A stretch of DNA of 64,000 nucleotides from Candidatus Nanopelagicales bacterium. Lineage in GTDB: Bacteria; Actinomycetota; Actinomycetes; S36-B12. Below are positions 27,988 through 38,460 of this stretch, in pieces. Within the stretch, counting starts at the first letter, position 1. Every line of letters begins with the position of its first letter. Location of the stretch: positions 1,323,256 to 1,387,255 of the forward strand of contig JAGYJJ010000004.1 of NCBI GenBank assembly GCA_018402235.1, given 5' to 3'. Under the pieces are notes generated by a model, which was not told the origin of the DNA, made no database searches, and saw only the letters and a list, made by a program, of their open reading frames with translations. The translations under genes and the position numbers were made by a program.

Positions 27988-28520
27988 GCGACGACTCGGC
28001 ATCTCCTGACTCGGTACCTCCTGACTCGAAAACACCCGTAACCGCTGATCACTTTCCATCCGACGACGACGCAATGCGGGTTGCCGCTCGAGCACTCGGG
28101 CGAGCTCGTTCCAGCGGGGGTAAGTCCACCAAGCGGACCCGAACCAGTAACCGATCGGGGTCATCGCGGGATCCGGAATTGGTGGGGTCCTTGGTAGAAG
28201 GTTTTCTGGCCGAGCAAGGCTGGCAAGGATCGGCGGCCCTGGCCCAATTAGCGGAATCCTGGTCGCAGGTGGTGGGGCCGGAGGTGGCTGCGCACGTGGT
28301 CATCGAGTCCTGGACCGATGGGGAACTGGTCCTGCGGGCCGATTCCACCGCCTGGGCCACCCAGGTCCGGCTGTTGACCGACTCCCTGCACCGCCAGATA
28401 ACCGACGTGGTGGGGCAGAACCTGGTCTCCGGCATCACCGTGCGTGGCCCAGATGCCCCCTCCTGGCGGGCGGGTCCTCGGGTGGTGAAGGGCCGAGGTC
28501 CAAGGGATACGTACGGTTGA
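27984..28520 (+). CDS. DUF721 protein, DciA-like replicative helicase loader
   Basis: 178 residues: a low-complexity N-terminus of about 60 residues, then the DUF721 domain (LVEGFLAEQGWQGSAALAQL, SWSQVVGPEVAAHV, TWATQVRLLTDSLHRQI-like segment). DUF721 proteins are DciA, which loads or regulates the replicative helicase DnaB in bacteria without DnaC; actinobacterial Rv0004 homologues belong here. ATG overlaps recF by 4 bp. The N-terminal Ser/Lys/Arg-rich tail is not conserved in the family. Confidence 0.85.
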   Translation: MSDDSASPDSVPPDSKTPVTADHFPSDDDAMRVAARALGRARSSGGKSTKRTRTSNRSGSSRDPELVGSLVEGFLAEQGWQGSAALAQLAESWSQVVGPEVAAHVVIESWTDGELVLRADSTAWATQVRLLTDSLHRQITDVVGQNLVSGITVRGPDAPSWRAGPRVVKGRGPRDTYG

Positions 28521-28829
28521 TGGACCGGGTTTGTGGGCTTGCTTGATGGGAGGCATTCCAAAATAACCCGCCACGGCCACCTCGCCGAGTAGCCCGGATT
28601 ACCGGCTATCGCCTCCACTGACGCCGCGATCGGGACATTTCGTAGAGGGGTACGTGACTGGGGGGTCGATTCCCTCCATCCCACATTCTCGGGCCGATTC
28701 GGGGCAGGTCGATGGTGCGAATTGTCTGACCGCGGCGATAGAATGACGGTTCGGTCGATTGCTTGGCCGACATGCATGATTCCGCCCCGAAAGTCCGCCG
28801 CACATGATCGCCGCACAAGGAGGCCGTAG
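28521..28829. other. Upstream region of gyrB
   Basis: 309 bp without a gene. A -10-like TAGAAT lies at 28739-28744, with only a weak -35 match at the proper spacing, and an AAGGAGG ribosome binding site precedes gyrB. No supercoiling-specific element could be identified. Confidence 0.45.
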
Positions 28830-30794
28830 GTGTCCTACGACGCAAGCGCCATCACCGTTCTCGAGGGCCTCGATGCGGTGCGCAAGCGCCCGGGCATGTA
28901 CATCGGGTCCACCGGCGAGCGGGGCCTGCACCACCTGGTCTACGAGGTGGTCGACAACTCCGTCGACGAAGCCATGGCCGGGTACGCCACCACGATCTCC
29001 GTCACGATCTTGGCCGATGGCGGGGTGCGCGTCACTGACGATGGCCGCGGAATTCCCGTCGACGAGCACCCGGTGGAAAAGCGTCCCGCGGTTGAGGTCG
29101 TTCTCACGGTTTTGCACGCGGGCGGCAAGTTTGGCGGCAGTGGTTACCAAGTCTCCGGCGGTCTGCACGGCGTAGGTGTGTCCGTCGTCAATGCGCTTTC
29201 CAGCCGATTGGACGTCGAAGTCCACCGCGACGGATTCGTCTACCGGCAAAGCTACGAACACGGTGTGCCCATGGCAGCGCTCGTGAAAGGTGAAGCCACC
29301 GATCGCACCGGCACCACCGTCACGTTCTGGGCGGATCCAAACATCTTCGAAACCACCCATTACGACTTCACCACCCTTTCACGTCGTTTCCAGGAGATGG
29401 CGTTTCTCAACAAGGGCATGACCATCTCCTTGGTTGATGAGCGAACCACTGCTATCCGCGACGCAGACGATGTCTCAGAGGTTGTCGAAGATGTGCGCGC
29501 TGTCAGCTACCGCTACGACGGCGGCATCGCCGACTTCGTTCGTCACATCAATGCGAGCAAGGGTGTATCGAACCCGACCATCATCGAGATCGGTTCGGAA
29601 AACGACAACGCAGGTTTAAGCGCAGAGATCGCAATGCAATGGAATATGTCTTTCGCCGAATCCGTCTACACCTTCGCAAACACCATCAACACCACTGAAG
29701 GTGGAACACACGAAGAGGGTTTTCGCACCGCGCTCACCAGTTTGGTGAACAAGTTCGCGCGGGAGTGGGGTGTTTTGAAGGACAAGGACATCAACCTCAC
29801 GGGAGAAGATATTCGCGAGGGTTTGACGGCGATTGTGTCGGTGAAGTTGATGGATCCGCAGTTCGAAGGTCAAACCAAGACGAAGCTTGGTAACACCGAG
29901 ATGAAAGCTTTTGTGCAAAAGATCGTCAACGATCAACTCGGTGCCTGGTTCGAAGCGAATCCAAGCGAAGGCAAGGAGATCGCGCGTAAGTCGGTCAATG
30001 CGGCTGCTGCACGCATCGCCGCTCGCAAAGCCCGCGACCTTGCGCGTAATCGCAAGGGTCTGCTTGGTGGTGCGGGAATGCCGGGCAAGTTGATCGACTG
30101 TTCGAGTCGTGAACCCGAAGACTGCGAGGTGTTCATCGTCGAGGGCGACTCCGCCGGCGGTTCGGCTCGTCAAGGTCGCGACCCACGCGTCCAAGCGATC
30201 TTGCCGATCCGCGGAAAGATCTTGAACGTTGAGAAGGCACGCATCGACAAAGTGCTGCAAAACAACGAAGTCCAAGCTCTTGTTTCGGCTCTCGGTACCG
30301 GTGTCCAAGAAGAATTCGACCTCAACCGGTTGCGCTATCACAAGGTCGTTTTGATGGCCGACGCCGATGTGGACGGTCAGCACATCCGCACACTGCTACT
30401 AACGTTGCTGTTCCGCTTCATGCGTCCACTCGTCGAACTCGGTTACGTCTATCTCGCCCAGCCGCCGCTGTACAAGATCAAGTGGCAGCGCGAGGTCGCG
30501 GACTTCGCATACTCCGATCGGGAGCGCGATGCTCTTATCGCTGCAGGCCACGAAGCCGGACGCAAACTTCCCAAGGAGGAAGCGGTCCAGCGCTATAAGG
30601 GTCTGGGCGAGATGAACGCAGATGAGTTGTGGGAGACCACCATGGATCCGGACCGTCGCGTTCTGCTTCAGGTCACCTTGGACGATGCCGCGCAGGCCGA
30701 CGAAATGTTCAGTGTGCTGATGGGAGAAGACGTCGAGTCCCGCCGCAACTTCATCCAGCAAAACGCCAAAGACGTCCGCTTCCTGGACATCTAA
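28830..30794 (+). CDS. gyrB: DNA gyrase subunit B
   Basis: 654-residue ATPase subunit of gyrase. The GHKL ATP site spans [18 protein letters not shown] and [11 protein letters not shown]. The Toprim metal site has EGDSAGGSA and [12 protein letters not shown]. The C-terminus ends with [14 protein letters not shown], as in actinobacterial GyrB. GTG start after AAGGAGG. gyrA follows 45 bp downstream, so they form an operon. Confidence 0.98.
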   Translation: MSYDASAITVLEGLDAVRKRPGMYIGSTGERGLHHLVYEVVDNSVDEAMAGYATTISVTILADGGVRVTDDGRGIPVDEHPVEKRPAVEVVLTVLHAGGKFGGSGYQVSGGLHGVGVSVVNALSSRLDVEVHRDGFVYRQSYEHGVPMAALVKGEATDRTGTTVTFWADPNIFETTHYDFTTLSRRFQEMAFLNKGMTISLVDERTTAIRDADDVSEVVEDVRAVSYRYDGGIADFVRHINASKGVSNPTIIEIGSENDNAGLSAEIAMQWNMSFAESVYTFANTINTTEGGTHEEGFRTALTSLVNKFAREWGVLKDKDINLTGEDIREGLTAIVSVKLMDPQFEGQTKTKLGNTEMKAFVQKIVNDQLGAWFEANPSEGKEIARKSVNAAAARIAARKARDLARNRKGLLGGAGMPGKLIDCSSREPEDCEVFIVEGDSAGGSARQGRDPRVQAILPIRGKILNVEKARIDKVLQNNEVQALVSALGTGVQEEFDLNRLRYHKVVLMADADVDGQHIRTLLLTLLFRFMRPLVELGYVYLAQPPLYKIKWQREVADFAYSDRERDALIAAGHEAGRKLPKEEAVQRYKGLGEMNADELWETTMDPDRRVLLQVTLDDAAQADEMFSVLMGEDVESRRNFIQQNAKDVRFLDI

Positions 30795-30839
30795 ACCATG
30801 CAGAAAACGCCCACGAAGAACCTGTAGACGGAGATCCAC

Positions 30840-33419
30840 GTGCCAGACGACATCGACACCATCGAAAGCAACGAACCGACAGGTCCCATCGGTTCACGCG
30901 TCGAGCCAGTCGACCTACAAACCGAAATGCAGCGGTCCTACCTCGACTACTCCATGTCGGTCATCGTGTCCCGCGCGCTGCCCGATGTCCGCGACGGCTT
31001 GAAGCCGGTGCATCGCCGCGTGCTCTACGCCATGTACGACGGCGGCTACCGCCCCGACCGCAACTTCTCCAAGAGCGCGCGTGTGGTGGGCGATGTGATG
31101 GGCAGCTATCACCCGCACGGCGATAGCGCCATCTACGACGCCCTCGTGCGCTTGGCCCAACCGTGGAGCTTGCGTTACCCGCTGGTGCAAGGCCAGGGCA
31201 ACTTCGGTTCCCCGGGTAACGATCCGCCGGCCGCCCAGCGCTACACCGAGTGCCGCATGGCGCAACTCGCCATGGAGATGGTGCGCGATATCGACGAAGA
31301 GACCGTCGACTTCATCCCCAACTACGACGGCCGAACCCTCGAACCGTCGGTATTGCCGAGCCGGTTCCCCAACCTGCTGGTTAACGGCAGCGCGGGCATC
31401 GCGGTGGGCATGGCCACAAACATCCCGCCACACAACCTCGGTGAGGTCGCTGCTGCGGCTACCTGGATGCTCGAGAACCCAGACTCCAGCACCGAGGAGC
31501 GCATGGCAGCGCTCATGGAGATCGTCCAAGGCCCAGATTTCCCCACCGGCGCGACGATCATCGGGCGCCGAGGCATCGAAGACGCCCACCGCACCGGCCG
31601 CGGTTCGATCACCATGCGCGCGGTCGTGGAGGTAGACGAGGACTCCAAGGGTCGTCAGCGTTTGATCGTCACCGAGCTGCCGTATCAGGTGAACCCGGAC
31701 AACCTGTTGCTGCGCATCGCCGAACTCGTGGGCGACGGCAAACTGACCGGCATCTCCGACGTTCGTGACGATTCGTCTTCGCGAACCGGCATGCGGTTGA
31801 TCATCGAACTCAAGCGCGACGCTGTTGCGCAGGTAGTTCTCAACCAGTTGTACAAGCACACGCAGTTGCAGGACAACTTCGGTGCGAACATGCTGGCGCT
31901 GGTCGATGGGGTGCCGCGCACGCTCACGCTCGAGCAGTTCCTTCGGTACTGGATCGCCCATCAGATCGAGGTCATTCAACGTCGTACGCGTTACCGGTTG
32001 CGCAAAGCTGAAGAACGCGCGCACATCCTCAGTGGATATTTGAAGGCACTCGATGCACTCGATGAGGTCATTGCACTAATCCGCGCGAGCGCCACAGTGG
32101 AGGACGCACGCACCGGATTGATGGGCTTGCTGGAGATCGATGAGCTCCAGGCAACGGCAATCTTGGACATGCAACTGCGCCGGCTTGCAGCTATGGAACG
32201 GCAAAAGATCATCGATGAGTTCGAGGATCTGATGGCCAAGATCGCCGATTACACCGACATCTTGAGTAATGAGCCACGGCAACGATTGATCGTCGCCGAG
32301 GAACTGAAAGACGTAAGCGACAAGTTCGCCGATTCTCGGCGCACCGAGATCCTGCCGTGGGACGGCGACGTCACCGACGAGGATCTGATCGCGGTGGAAG
32401 ACGTCGTCGTGACTATCACAGCCGGCGGATATGCCAAGCGCACGCGTTCGGACCTCTACCGCGCGCAACGTCGTGGTGGCCGCGGTGTTCGCGGAGCGGC
32501 GCTGAGGCAAGACGATGTGGTGGAGCACTTTATGGTCACCAGCACCCACAACTGGCTGTTGTTCTTCACGAACATGGGTCGGGTGTACCGCGCGAAGGGT
32601 TACCAACTGCCCGATGCAAACCGCGATGCGAAGGGTCAGCACGTGGCGAATCTGCTGGCGTTCCGTCCGGAGGAAGAAATTGCCTCGGTGCTGTCGATCC
32701 CCAGTTACGACGCCGCGGATTACCTCGTGCTCGCCACCCGCAGTGGTCTGGTGAAGAAGACGCGTCTGGATGCCTTCGACACCAACCGGCAAGGCGGCAT
32801 CATCGCGATCAACTTAAATGACGACGATGAGGTAATCGGTGCCCGCTTAGCGTCCGCCGAGGACGACATCTTCTTGGCCTCAACCAAGGGCATGAGTGTG
32901 CGGTTCACCGCGAGCGATGAAGTGCTGCGACCGATGGGCCGCGATACCCGCGGCGTGATCGGTATGCGATTCCGCGAAGGTGATCTGCTGCTGAGCATGG
33001 ATGTAGTGAAGCCCGGCTCAGACATCGTGACGATCACCGACGGTGGCTTCGCCAAGCGCACCAAGGAGGAGGAGTGGACGCCTCGCGGCCGCGGAATTCT
33101 CGGCGTTCGCGCAATGAAGATCAACGAGAAGCGCGGGTCGCTCGTGGCGGCGATGGTGTGCGAGGCCGACGATCAAATTTTCGCTATTGCTAGCAATGGC
33201 GTGGTCATTCGTACCTCCGTTTCGGAGATCCGTCCGTCTGGCCGTGACACCATGGGCGTGACGATGATGCGTCTTGGCGACGAGGATTCGGTGGTGGCTG
33301 TGGCTCGCAGCGGGGAGATGGATGGCCCCGATGACGAGGACGGCGCAACCGAACTCACCGCCGAAGCGTCGGATCAGCACGAGGCAAGCGACAGTGTGCA
33401 GGAGGGTGACGGGGCGTGA
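30840..33419 (+). CDS. gyrA: DNA gyrase subunit A
   Basis: 859-residue DNA-cleaving subunit. The catalytic tyrosine is Tyr135 in AAQRYTE. The quinolone-resistance region reads [14 protein letters not shown], with Ser96 and Asp100 at the positions equivalent to E. coli Ser83 and Asp87, so no resistance substitution is visible. Six GyrA C-terminal beta-propeller blades follow (blade motifs such as [41 protein letters not shown]). An acidic C-terminal tail ends the protein. GTG start. The next gene overlaps by 4 bp. Confidence 0.98.
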   Translation: MPDDIDTIESNEPTGPIGSRVEPVDLQTEMQRSYLDYSMSVIVSRALPDVRDGLKPVHRRVLYAMYDGGYRPDRNFSKSARVVGDVMGSYHPHGDSAIYDALVRLAQPWSLRYPLVQGQGNFGSPGNDPPAAQRYTECRMAQLAMEMVRDIDEETVDFIPNYDGRTLEPSVLPSRFPNLLVNGSAGIAVGMATNIPPHNLGEVAAAATWMLENPDSSTEERMAALMEIVQGPDFPTGATIIGRRGIEDAHRTGRGSITMRAVVEVDEDSKGRQRLIVTELPYQVNPDNLLLRIAELVGDGKLTGISDVRDDSSSRTGMRLIIELKRDAVAQVVLNQLYKHTQLQDNFGANMLALVDGVPRTLTLEQFLRYWIAHQIEVIQRRTRYRLRKAEERAHILSGYLKALDALDEVIALIRASATVEDARTGLMGLLEIDELQATAILDMQLRRLAAMERQKIIDEFEDLMAKIADYTDILSNEPRQRLIVAEELKDVSDKFADSRRTEILPWDGDVTDEDLIAVEDVVVTITAGGYAKRTRSDLYRAQRRGGRGVRGAALRQDDVVEHFMVTSTHNWLLFFTNMGRVYRAKGYQLPDANRDAKGQHVANLLAFRPEEEIASVLSIPSYDAADYLVLATRSGLVKKTRLDAFDTNRQGGIIAINLNDDDEVIGARLASAEDDIFLASTKGMSVRFTASDEVLRPMGRDTRGVIGMRFREGDLLLSMDVVKPGSDIVTITDGGFAKRTKEEEWTPRGRGILGVRAMKINEKRGSLVAAMVCEADDQIFAIASNGVVIRTSVSEIRPSGRDTMGVTMMRLGDEDSVVAVARSGEMDGPDDEDGATELTAEASDQHEASDSVQEGDGA

Positions 33420-33961
33420 GTGACACCGCTGAGCAGCGCGTGCGTGAGCGCGCCGGTAGGTCTGGTGGCGCGCGCGCCCGTGATCGCAGCTCGGTAAGTG
33501 TCTCCCAGTCACCGGAATCCGGATCAACGCCATCTTCCTCGCCAACCTCCTCGCCGGCTCCCTCGTCGGCTCAGGTGCAAGGCGATGGTCAGGGTCGTCG
33601 CCGGCCGCGGCGTGCTCGCGTGTATGTCACGCGACTTGATCCGTGGTCGGTAACCAAGGCGGCCTTCTTGCTCTCGCTGGCCATCGGCATCGTGATCGTG
33701 GTGGCGGTGAGCGTCGTCTTCCTAACCCTCGAGGCAACAGGAGCTTTGGAATCCGTCTCGCGAACAGTCGACGATGTTTTGGGTACCGGCGGTTTCGATT
33801 TGCTGACGTCGCTTGAGTTCAGCCGCGTCCTGGGGTTGGCAACGGTGATCGCGAGTGTGGAGATCGTCCTCGTCTCGGCCCTCGCGACTCTCTTCGCGTA
33901 TCTGTACAACGTGAGTGTCGGCCTCACCGGCGGCGTCGAAGTCATCCTCTCTGACGACTAA
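33416..33961 (+). CDS. DUF3566 membrane protein
   Basis: 181 residues with a disordered Ser/Pro-rich N-terminus (about 60 residues) and a basic segment ([20 protein letters not shown]). Two transmembrane helices follow ([19 protein letters not shown] and the C-terminal [19 protein letters not shown]). The Arg/Trp block at the first helix is the DUF3566 hallmark. Conserved immediately after gyrA in actinobacteria (Rv0007 in mycobacteria). Role unknown. GTG overlaps gyrA by 4 bp. Confidence 0.85.
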   Translation: MSDTAEQRVRERAGRSGGARARDRSSVSVSQSPESGSTPSSSPTSSPAPSSAQVQGDGQGRRRPRRARVYVTRLDPWSVTKAAFLLSLAIGIVIVVAVSVVFLTLEATGALESVSRTVDDVLGTGGFDLLTSLEFSRVLGLATVIASVEIVLVSALATLFAYLYNVSVGLTGGVEVILSDD

Positions 33962-34018
33962 CCCCTCCCCTCCCCTCCCCTCCCCTTCCCCGCCCCGCCC
34001 CCGCCCCCGCCCCTCCTT

Positions 34019-34083
34019 CCGATGCGGTGTCAATCGTCGGGCCAATTTTTCAAATTTTGGCCCGACCTCTGACACCGCATCGG
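34019..34083. repeat. 65-bp imperfect palindrome, left copy
   Basis: Outer arms CCGATGCGGTGTCA and TGACACCGCATCGG are 14-bp perfect complements. They are separated by ATC and CTC internal loops from inner arms GTCGGGCCAA and TTGGCCCGAC, with an 11-nt loop. It is preceded by a C-rich low-complexity run (33961-34018, CCCCT repeats). The copy at 35102-35166 is its inverted, near-identical version. Confidence 0.95.
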
Positions 34084-34174
34084 GGATTCGGGGATCCACA
34101 GGGCGCGTGATTTGCATCCACAACAACGACTCTGGACCTGGCCCTGACCTTCGTAGCGGGGAACTGTCGGATGT

Positions 34175-35155
34175 ATGGACAACAACGCATATGCAGCTCA
34201 CGGTTCTCGCGATACCTTCCTCGTCACGGCCGATGGTGGGGCGGGTTGGACCCCGGATGAGGTTCGCCATCCGCGCTTCCTATTGACGAGTCGCGGAGTT
34301 CGGGCTGATGCGACGCTCGTTGAGGACGAAGGCTGGAGTTACACCGAAAAGCCGGTTACTCGATGGCGTGCGGCGCAGCTTCCCCTCGGTGATGAAGTAG
34401 TTCTCTCTCATGCAACAGCTGCAGCCATTTTGGAGTTGCCGCTACCGGTGTGGCTTGCAGATCAAAATGTGATTCATGTGACCGCTCCGAAGACCAGCAA
34501 TCGACCTCGTCGGCGCGATATCTGCACTCACTATGCGGTCCTGCGAGTGGATGAGTGCAATGAAATCGACGGCTTTCGTGTGACTACTCCGGCGCGTACC
34601 TACACCGATGTGGCATTTCGACTGTCGATCCCCGAACTGGTTGCGTTTGGCGACGCGATGATGCGCAAATACGGAACCTCTCAACGGGAATTACTAGCGA
34701 CGATTCTTCGCCGCCAGCGTTATCCGGGGCGGCTGAAAGCCCGGCAGTGCGTTGACCTCCTCGATCCCCGCGCCGAATCACCGAAGGAATCTGAACTGCG
34801 GATCATGCTGCGAGGCGCAGGCCTGCCCGCACCGTCGATCAATCCGGACATTCTCGACCGGCATGGTCAGTTCCTCGCGCGCGGAGACATCGCGTTCGAG
34901 GAGTACCAAGTGCTCGTTGAGTACGACGGCGCGTATCACGCTGCGATGCGCCAACGCGCGCACGATGCCTCACGGCGGGCACTGCTACGCGAGAACGGCT
35001 GGATCGTTGTCGAGATTGTGGGCGAGGACATGAAGCATCCGGGTCGAGTGATCGCCCGGGTGCGCAAGGCCCTTACCGAACGCGGTTGGCACCCCCGCCC
35101 CCCGATGCGGTGTCAGAGGTCGGGCCAAAAATTGAAAATTTGGCCCGACGATTGA
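34175..35155 (+). CDS. Vsr/DUF559-type nuclease-domain protein, AbiEi-like N-terminus
   Basis: 326 residues. The N-terminal half (about 20-200) has LSHATAAAILELPLP and TTPARTYTDVAFRLSIPELVAFGD, as in actinobacterial proteins annotated as AbiEi-type antitoxins. The C-terminal half (about 202-300) is a PD-(D/E)XK/Vsr-like domain: PKESELRIMLRGAGL, VEYDGAYHAAMRQRAHD and RALLRENGWIVVEI. Residues 310-326 are encoded by the right 65-bp palindrome, so the reading frame runs into the flanking repeat. Flanked on both sides by inverted copies of that repeat, it looks like an inserted cassette between DUF3566 and tRNA-Ile. Nuclease activity is inferred. Confidence 0.75.
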   Translation: MDNNAYAAHGSRDTFLVTADGGAGWTPDEVRHPRFLLTSRGVRADATLVEDEGWSYTEKPVTRWRAAQLPLGDEVVLSHATAAAILELPLPVWLADQNVIHVTAPKTSNRPRRRDICTHYAVLRVDECNEIDGFRVTTPARTYTDVAFRLSIPELVAFGDAMMRKYGTSQRELLATILRRQRYPGRLKARQCVDLLDPRAESPKESELRIMLRGAGLPAPSINPDILDRHGQFLARGDIAFEEYQVLVEYDGAYHAAMRQRAHDASRRALLRENGWIVVEIVGEDMKHPGRVIARVRKALTERGWHPRPPMRCQRSGQKLKIWPDD

Positions 35156-35166
35156 CACCGCATCGG
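35102..35166. repeat. 65-bp imperfect palindrome, right copy (inverted)
   Basis: Same arms as the copy at 34019-34083, reading as its reverse complement including the internal loops (GAG and GAT); only the 11-nt loop differs, at two bases. G-rich flank (GGGGAGGAGCGGGGGG) mirrors the C-rich flank of the left copy. Overlaps the 3' end of the nuclease gene. Confidence 0.95.
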
Positions 35167-35225
35167 GGAGGAGCGGGGGGAATGGGGGGAGGTTCGGGGA
35201 TCAGGTAGTCTCACGTTCGCTTCTG

Positions 35226-35300
35226 GGGCCTATAGCTCAGCCTGGTTAGAGCGCTTCCCTGATAAGGAAGAGGCCGATGGTTCAAGTCCATCTAGGCCCA
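35226..35300 (+). tRNA. tRNA-Ile (GAT)
   Basis: Acceptor GGGCCTA pairs with TAGGCCC, discriminator A. Anticodon GAT lies in loop CTGATAA, and TΨC arm GATGGTTCAAGTCCATC is present. 75 nt, no encoded CCA. In mycobacteria this gene follows gyrA directly; here the cassette intervenes. Confidence 0.97.
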
Positions 35301-35354
35301 CTCGAGTGACCCATCGCACAATCTTGGACCACCTATATCGAAACGAGATCGCTC

Positions 35355-35372
35355 GTTCACCGCTCGTTCACT
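35355..35372 (+). promoter_or_regulatory. PHO box (PhoP-type direct repeat) upstream of pstS
   Basis: GTTCACC at 35355 and GTTCACT at 35366, an 11-bp period, matching the Streptomyces PhoP operator made of GTTCACC direct repeats. TTGACA follows at 35372-35377 and could be a -35 hexamer. Predicts induction of pst under phosphate limitation by a PhoR-PhoP system located elsewhere. Confidence 0.78.
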
Positions 35373-35464
35373 TGACATCTTTCTGCGGGTCACGCCACCT
35401 ACCTAGCGTCACTTTCGCAATGCACGTTCTAGGCCTACGAGGCCGACAATCGAAAGGGTGACGC

Positions 35465-36502
35465 ATGACGTCAAGGAAGAAGCTTGCGGTGGTTGCAGGC
35501 GCACTGGGCATGTCCCTGGTGCTCGCCGCATGTGGTGGGAGCGACTCCTCCTCGGAGACAGCCGCTGAAGACACCACGGCAACGGCCGAGGAGACGGCCG
35601 CAGAGGTCGTTGAGGAAGCAACGGATGCAGCCGGCGGTGAACTGACCGGCGCGATCAACCTCGACGGATCCAGCACCGTGGGCCCGCTGACCGAGGTTGC
35701 GGCTGAGCTTTTCATGGGCCAGTTCCCCGGAGTACCCACAACGGTGGCGATTTCAGGCACCGGTGGTGGCTTCGAGAAGTTCTGCAACGGTGAGACCGAC
35801 GGCAACAACGCCTCTCGCCAGATCAAGGACGAGGAAATTGCCAACTGCGAGGCCAACGGCATCGCATACGACAACATCACAGTCGCCAATGACGCGCTGA
35901 CGATCTTGGTCAACCAGGACAACCCGGTGCAGTGCATCACGGTCGAGCAGGCCAACCAGATCTGGGGCGACGGTTCCACTGTGGCCACCTGGGGCGATGT
36001 TGACGGCCTGGACATCCCAGCCGACTTCGCCAGCACCCCGATCGCTCTGTACGGACCGGGAACTGACTCGGGCACCTTCGACTTCTTCACCGAGGTCATC
36101 AACGGCGAAGAGGGCAGCATCCGTATCGACTACACCTCCATCGGTGAAGACGACAACGCTGCAGTCCAAGCCATCAGTGGAGACGTAGGCGCGATGGGCT
36201 ACGTGCCCTTCACCTACTACCAAGAGTCCTTGGACCTGGTTAAGGGTCTTGAGATCGACGGTGGCAACGGCTGCGTTGCTCCCGAGGCAGCAAACGTCTC
36301 GAACGGCACCTACAGCCCGCTCGGTCGTGCGCTGTACGTGTACGCAAGTGACGTGGCGTTGAGCCGCCCCGAGACAGTTGAGTTCTTCAACTTCTACATC
36401 AACAACTCCGATCAGATCGCAGAGATCGCCGGAGCGGTGGGGCTTACACCCGAGCAGAAGGAAGAGCAACTCGCCAAGGTCGCTTCTCTCTCAGGTTCCT
36501 AG
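35465..36502 (+). CDS. pstS: Phosphate ABC transporter substrate-binding lipoprotein PstS
   Basis: 345 residues. A lipoprotein signal ends in LAACGG, with the lipidated Cys near residue 23; an acidic Thr/Glu/Ala linker follows. The phosphate-binding PstS domain has LDGSSTVGPLTEVAAELF and the second loop GPGTDSGTFDFFTEV. It captures phosphate outside the membrane for PstCAB. A PHO box lies upstream, and pstC starts 42 bp downstream. Confidence 0.97.
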   Translation: MTSRKKLAVVAGALGMSLVLAACGGSDSSSETAAEDTTATAEETAAEVVEEATDAAGGELTGAINLDGSSTVGPLTEVAAELFMGQFPGVPTTVAISGTGGGFEKFCNGETDGNNASRQIKDEEIANCEANGIAYDNITVANDALTILVNQDNPVQCITVEQANQIWGDGSTVATWGDVDGLDIPADFASTPIALYGPGTDSGTFDFFTEVINGEEGSIRIDYTSIGEDDNAAVQAISGDVGAMGYVPFTYYQESLDLVKGLEIDGGNGCVAPEAANVSNGTYSPLGRALYVYASDVALSRPETVEFFNFYINNSDQIAEIAGAVGLTPEQKEEQLAKVASLSGS

Positions 36503-36544
36503 GAACCCTGTACGAGTTAGCGAACGAAGCGAAATACTGAACTC

Positions 36545-37504
36545 ATGAGTTCACGCGTCATCAGCCCAGGGGTCTCGAGCAGCGGATCACCCATCCGCTC
36601 GCTTGAGGCCCCTGGGCTTCGCATTGGTGAGCGAATTATCAAGGGCCTTCTGTGGCTGGCGGCGACCTTGTCCGTCGTGGTCACGACGGGCATCGTGGTC
36701 TCGCTGCTGGTACCGAGTATCGGGTTCTTCCAGCAGGTGTCCATCGTGGAATTCCTCACGGGCACTATCTGGGCGCCGGGATTCGCCAATCCGTCGTTCG
36801 GGGTACTGCCCATCGTTGTCGGCACCCTCACGGTCGTGTTCTTCGCGATCCTCATCGCGGTGCCAGTGGGCCTTTCCTCGGCGATCTTCTTGTCTGAGTA
36901 CGCCACCCCCAAGTTCCGTAAGACGGTCAAGCCAATCCTGGAAGTCCTCGAGGGCCTTCCCACGGTGGCGATTGGCCTTTTCGCATTTAGCGTGCTGACG
37001 CCGCTCATCAGACAACTGACTCCGTTCCTGCCATGGACCGGACCCTTCTCCATCGGGGTTGCCGGTATCACGGTTGGTTTGCTCATCGTCCCGTTGGTTG
37101 CATCCGTCTCGGACGATGCCATGCGGGCAGTGCCGAGGGCTCTGCGCGAGGGTGCTTACGCGATGGGCGCGACCAAGTTTGAAGTCGCACTGAAGGTAGT
37201 GGTTCCGGCAGCAGCCTCGGGAATCATTGCCGCCTTCGTTTTGGGTATTTCGCGGGCTATCGGTGAGACAATGGTGGTGCTCTTGGTGGCCGGCGCAGGA
37301 AGCCCGGTGTTGAGTTTCGATCCCACTAAGGGAATCCAGACGATGACGGCGTACATCGGTAGCACCGCAACTGGTGATATCTCCCAGGGAACCATCACCT
37401 ACGACAGCATTTTTGCTGTGGGCGCGTTGCTGTTCTTGATGACGTTGGCCATGAACATTCTGGCTATTCGCATGGTGAAGAAGTACCGGGAGGTATACGA
37501 CTGA
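36545..37504 (+). CDS. pstC: Phosphate ABC transporter permease PstC
   Basis: 319 residues with six membrane helices. The cytoplasmic EAA loop reads LREGAYAMGATKFEVALKVV, followed by a helix with RAIGETMVVLLVAGA, as in PstC. It forms the transmembrane channel with PstA. The stop overlaps the pstA start by one base. Confidence 0.96.
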   Translation: MSSRVISPGVSSSGSPIRSLEAPGLRIGERIIKGLLWLAATLSVVVTTGIVVSLLVPSIGFFQQVSIVEFLTGTIWAPGFANPSFGVLPIVVGTLTVVFFAILIAVPVGLSSAIFLSEYATPKFRKTVKPILEVLEGLPTVAIGLFAFSVLTPLIRQLTPFLPWTGPFSIGVAGITVGLLIVPLVASVSDDAMRAVPRALREGAYAMGATKFEVALKVVVPAAASGIIAAFVLGISRAIGETMVVLLVAGAGSPVLSFDPTKGIQTMTAYIGSTATGDISQGTITYDSIFAVGALLFLMTLAMNILAIRMVKKYREVYD

Positions 37505-38460
37505 TGTCTGATGATTCCGGCTACTCCTCACGGGTTGCGATGCCCATGCGTACGCGCACTGCCGTTGGGGGAGCGCGTGAAGTCACTGAAGCGCTGCTCT
37601 CCTCAGGGGACCGCAAGAAGAAGGTCCGCGGGATAATTTTCGTGTCGATCTTGCTGCTCGGACTCACAACCGCGCTTCTTGCCATCGCCGCGATGATCAC
37701 CTGGGCCTTTATCGCCGGATGGCCGCGATTGGATCTCAGCCTCTTCACCAATGTGCCATCGGTTGTACTTCCTGAGAATGCTGGTTATCGAACGGCGATC
37801 TTGGGCACGTTGTACGTGATCGGTGGCGTGATTTTGCTGATCGTGCCGCTGGGTGTGGGCGCTGCCATCTACCTCGAGGAGTTCGCGAATCCAAGGAACC
37901 CCTTTAACAGGTTTGTGGATTTGAATATTCAGAACCTGGCTGGTGTTCCGTCGATCGTGTTCGGCATTTTGGGCCTTGCCTTCATTGTCCGTGGACCTTT
38001 GAGTTTGGGTTTCGTTGCTGCCGCGGGATCGTTGACGCTGGCGCTCCTCGTGCTGCCGACGGTCATCTTGGCCTCACGCGAAGCTCTGCGAGCGGTGCCC
38101 TCCTCGATTCGAGACGGTTCACTTGCGTTGGGTGCGACCGTGTGGCAGGCGGTGTCTAAGCAGGTCCTGCCTGCTGCTTTCCCCGGGGTTTTGACCGGGG
38201 TGATCCTCGCGGTAGCGCGGGCTATCGGCGAGGCGGCTCCACTGCTCTTGGTAGGAGCGGTCACCTTCGTCACCTTCGATCCGAGCTTCTTCGAGGGTGG
38301 TTACAGCACCCTGCCGACCATGATTTATAGCTACGCCAAGCGCCCCCAGGACGAGCTCCAGACGCTGGCGGCTGCGGGCGTGGTGGTCATGTTGGTGCTT
38401 TTGATCCTGATCAACTCGGTGGCCATATATCTTCGTAATCGTTTCGAGAGGACCTGGTAA
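37504..38460 (+). CDS. pstA: Phosphate ABC transporter permease PstA
   Basis: 318 residues with six membrane helices after a hydrophilic N-terminus of about 40 residues. The EAA loop is [20 protein letters not shown], and the helix [18 protein letters not shown] resembles PstA, including the [10 protein letters not shown] turn. Overlaps pstC by one base and pstB by one base, so expression is coupled. Confidence 0.96.
   Translation: MSDDSGYSSRVAMPMRTRTAVGGAREVTEALLSSGDRKKKVRGIIFVSILLLGLTTALLAIAAMITWAFIAGWPRLDLSLFTNVPSVVLPENAGYRTAILGTLYVIGGVILLIVPLGVGAAIYLEEFANPRNPFNRFVDLNIQNLAGVPSIVFGILGLAFIVRGPLSLGFVAAAGSLTLALLVLPTVILASREALRAVPSSIRDGSLALGATVWQAVSKQVLPAAFPGVLTGVILAVARAIGEAAPLLLVGAVTFVTFDPSFFEGGYSTLPTMIYSYAKRPQDELQTLAAAGVVVMLVLLILINSVAIYLRNRFERTW

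Noticed and set aside
30840-33419. Quinolone-resistant gyrA
   Set aside because: Ser96 and Asp100, equivalent to E. coli Ser83 and Asp87, are both unchanged.
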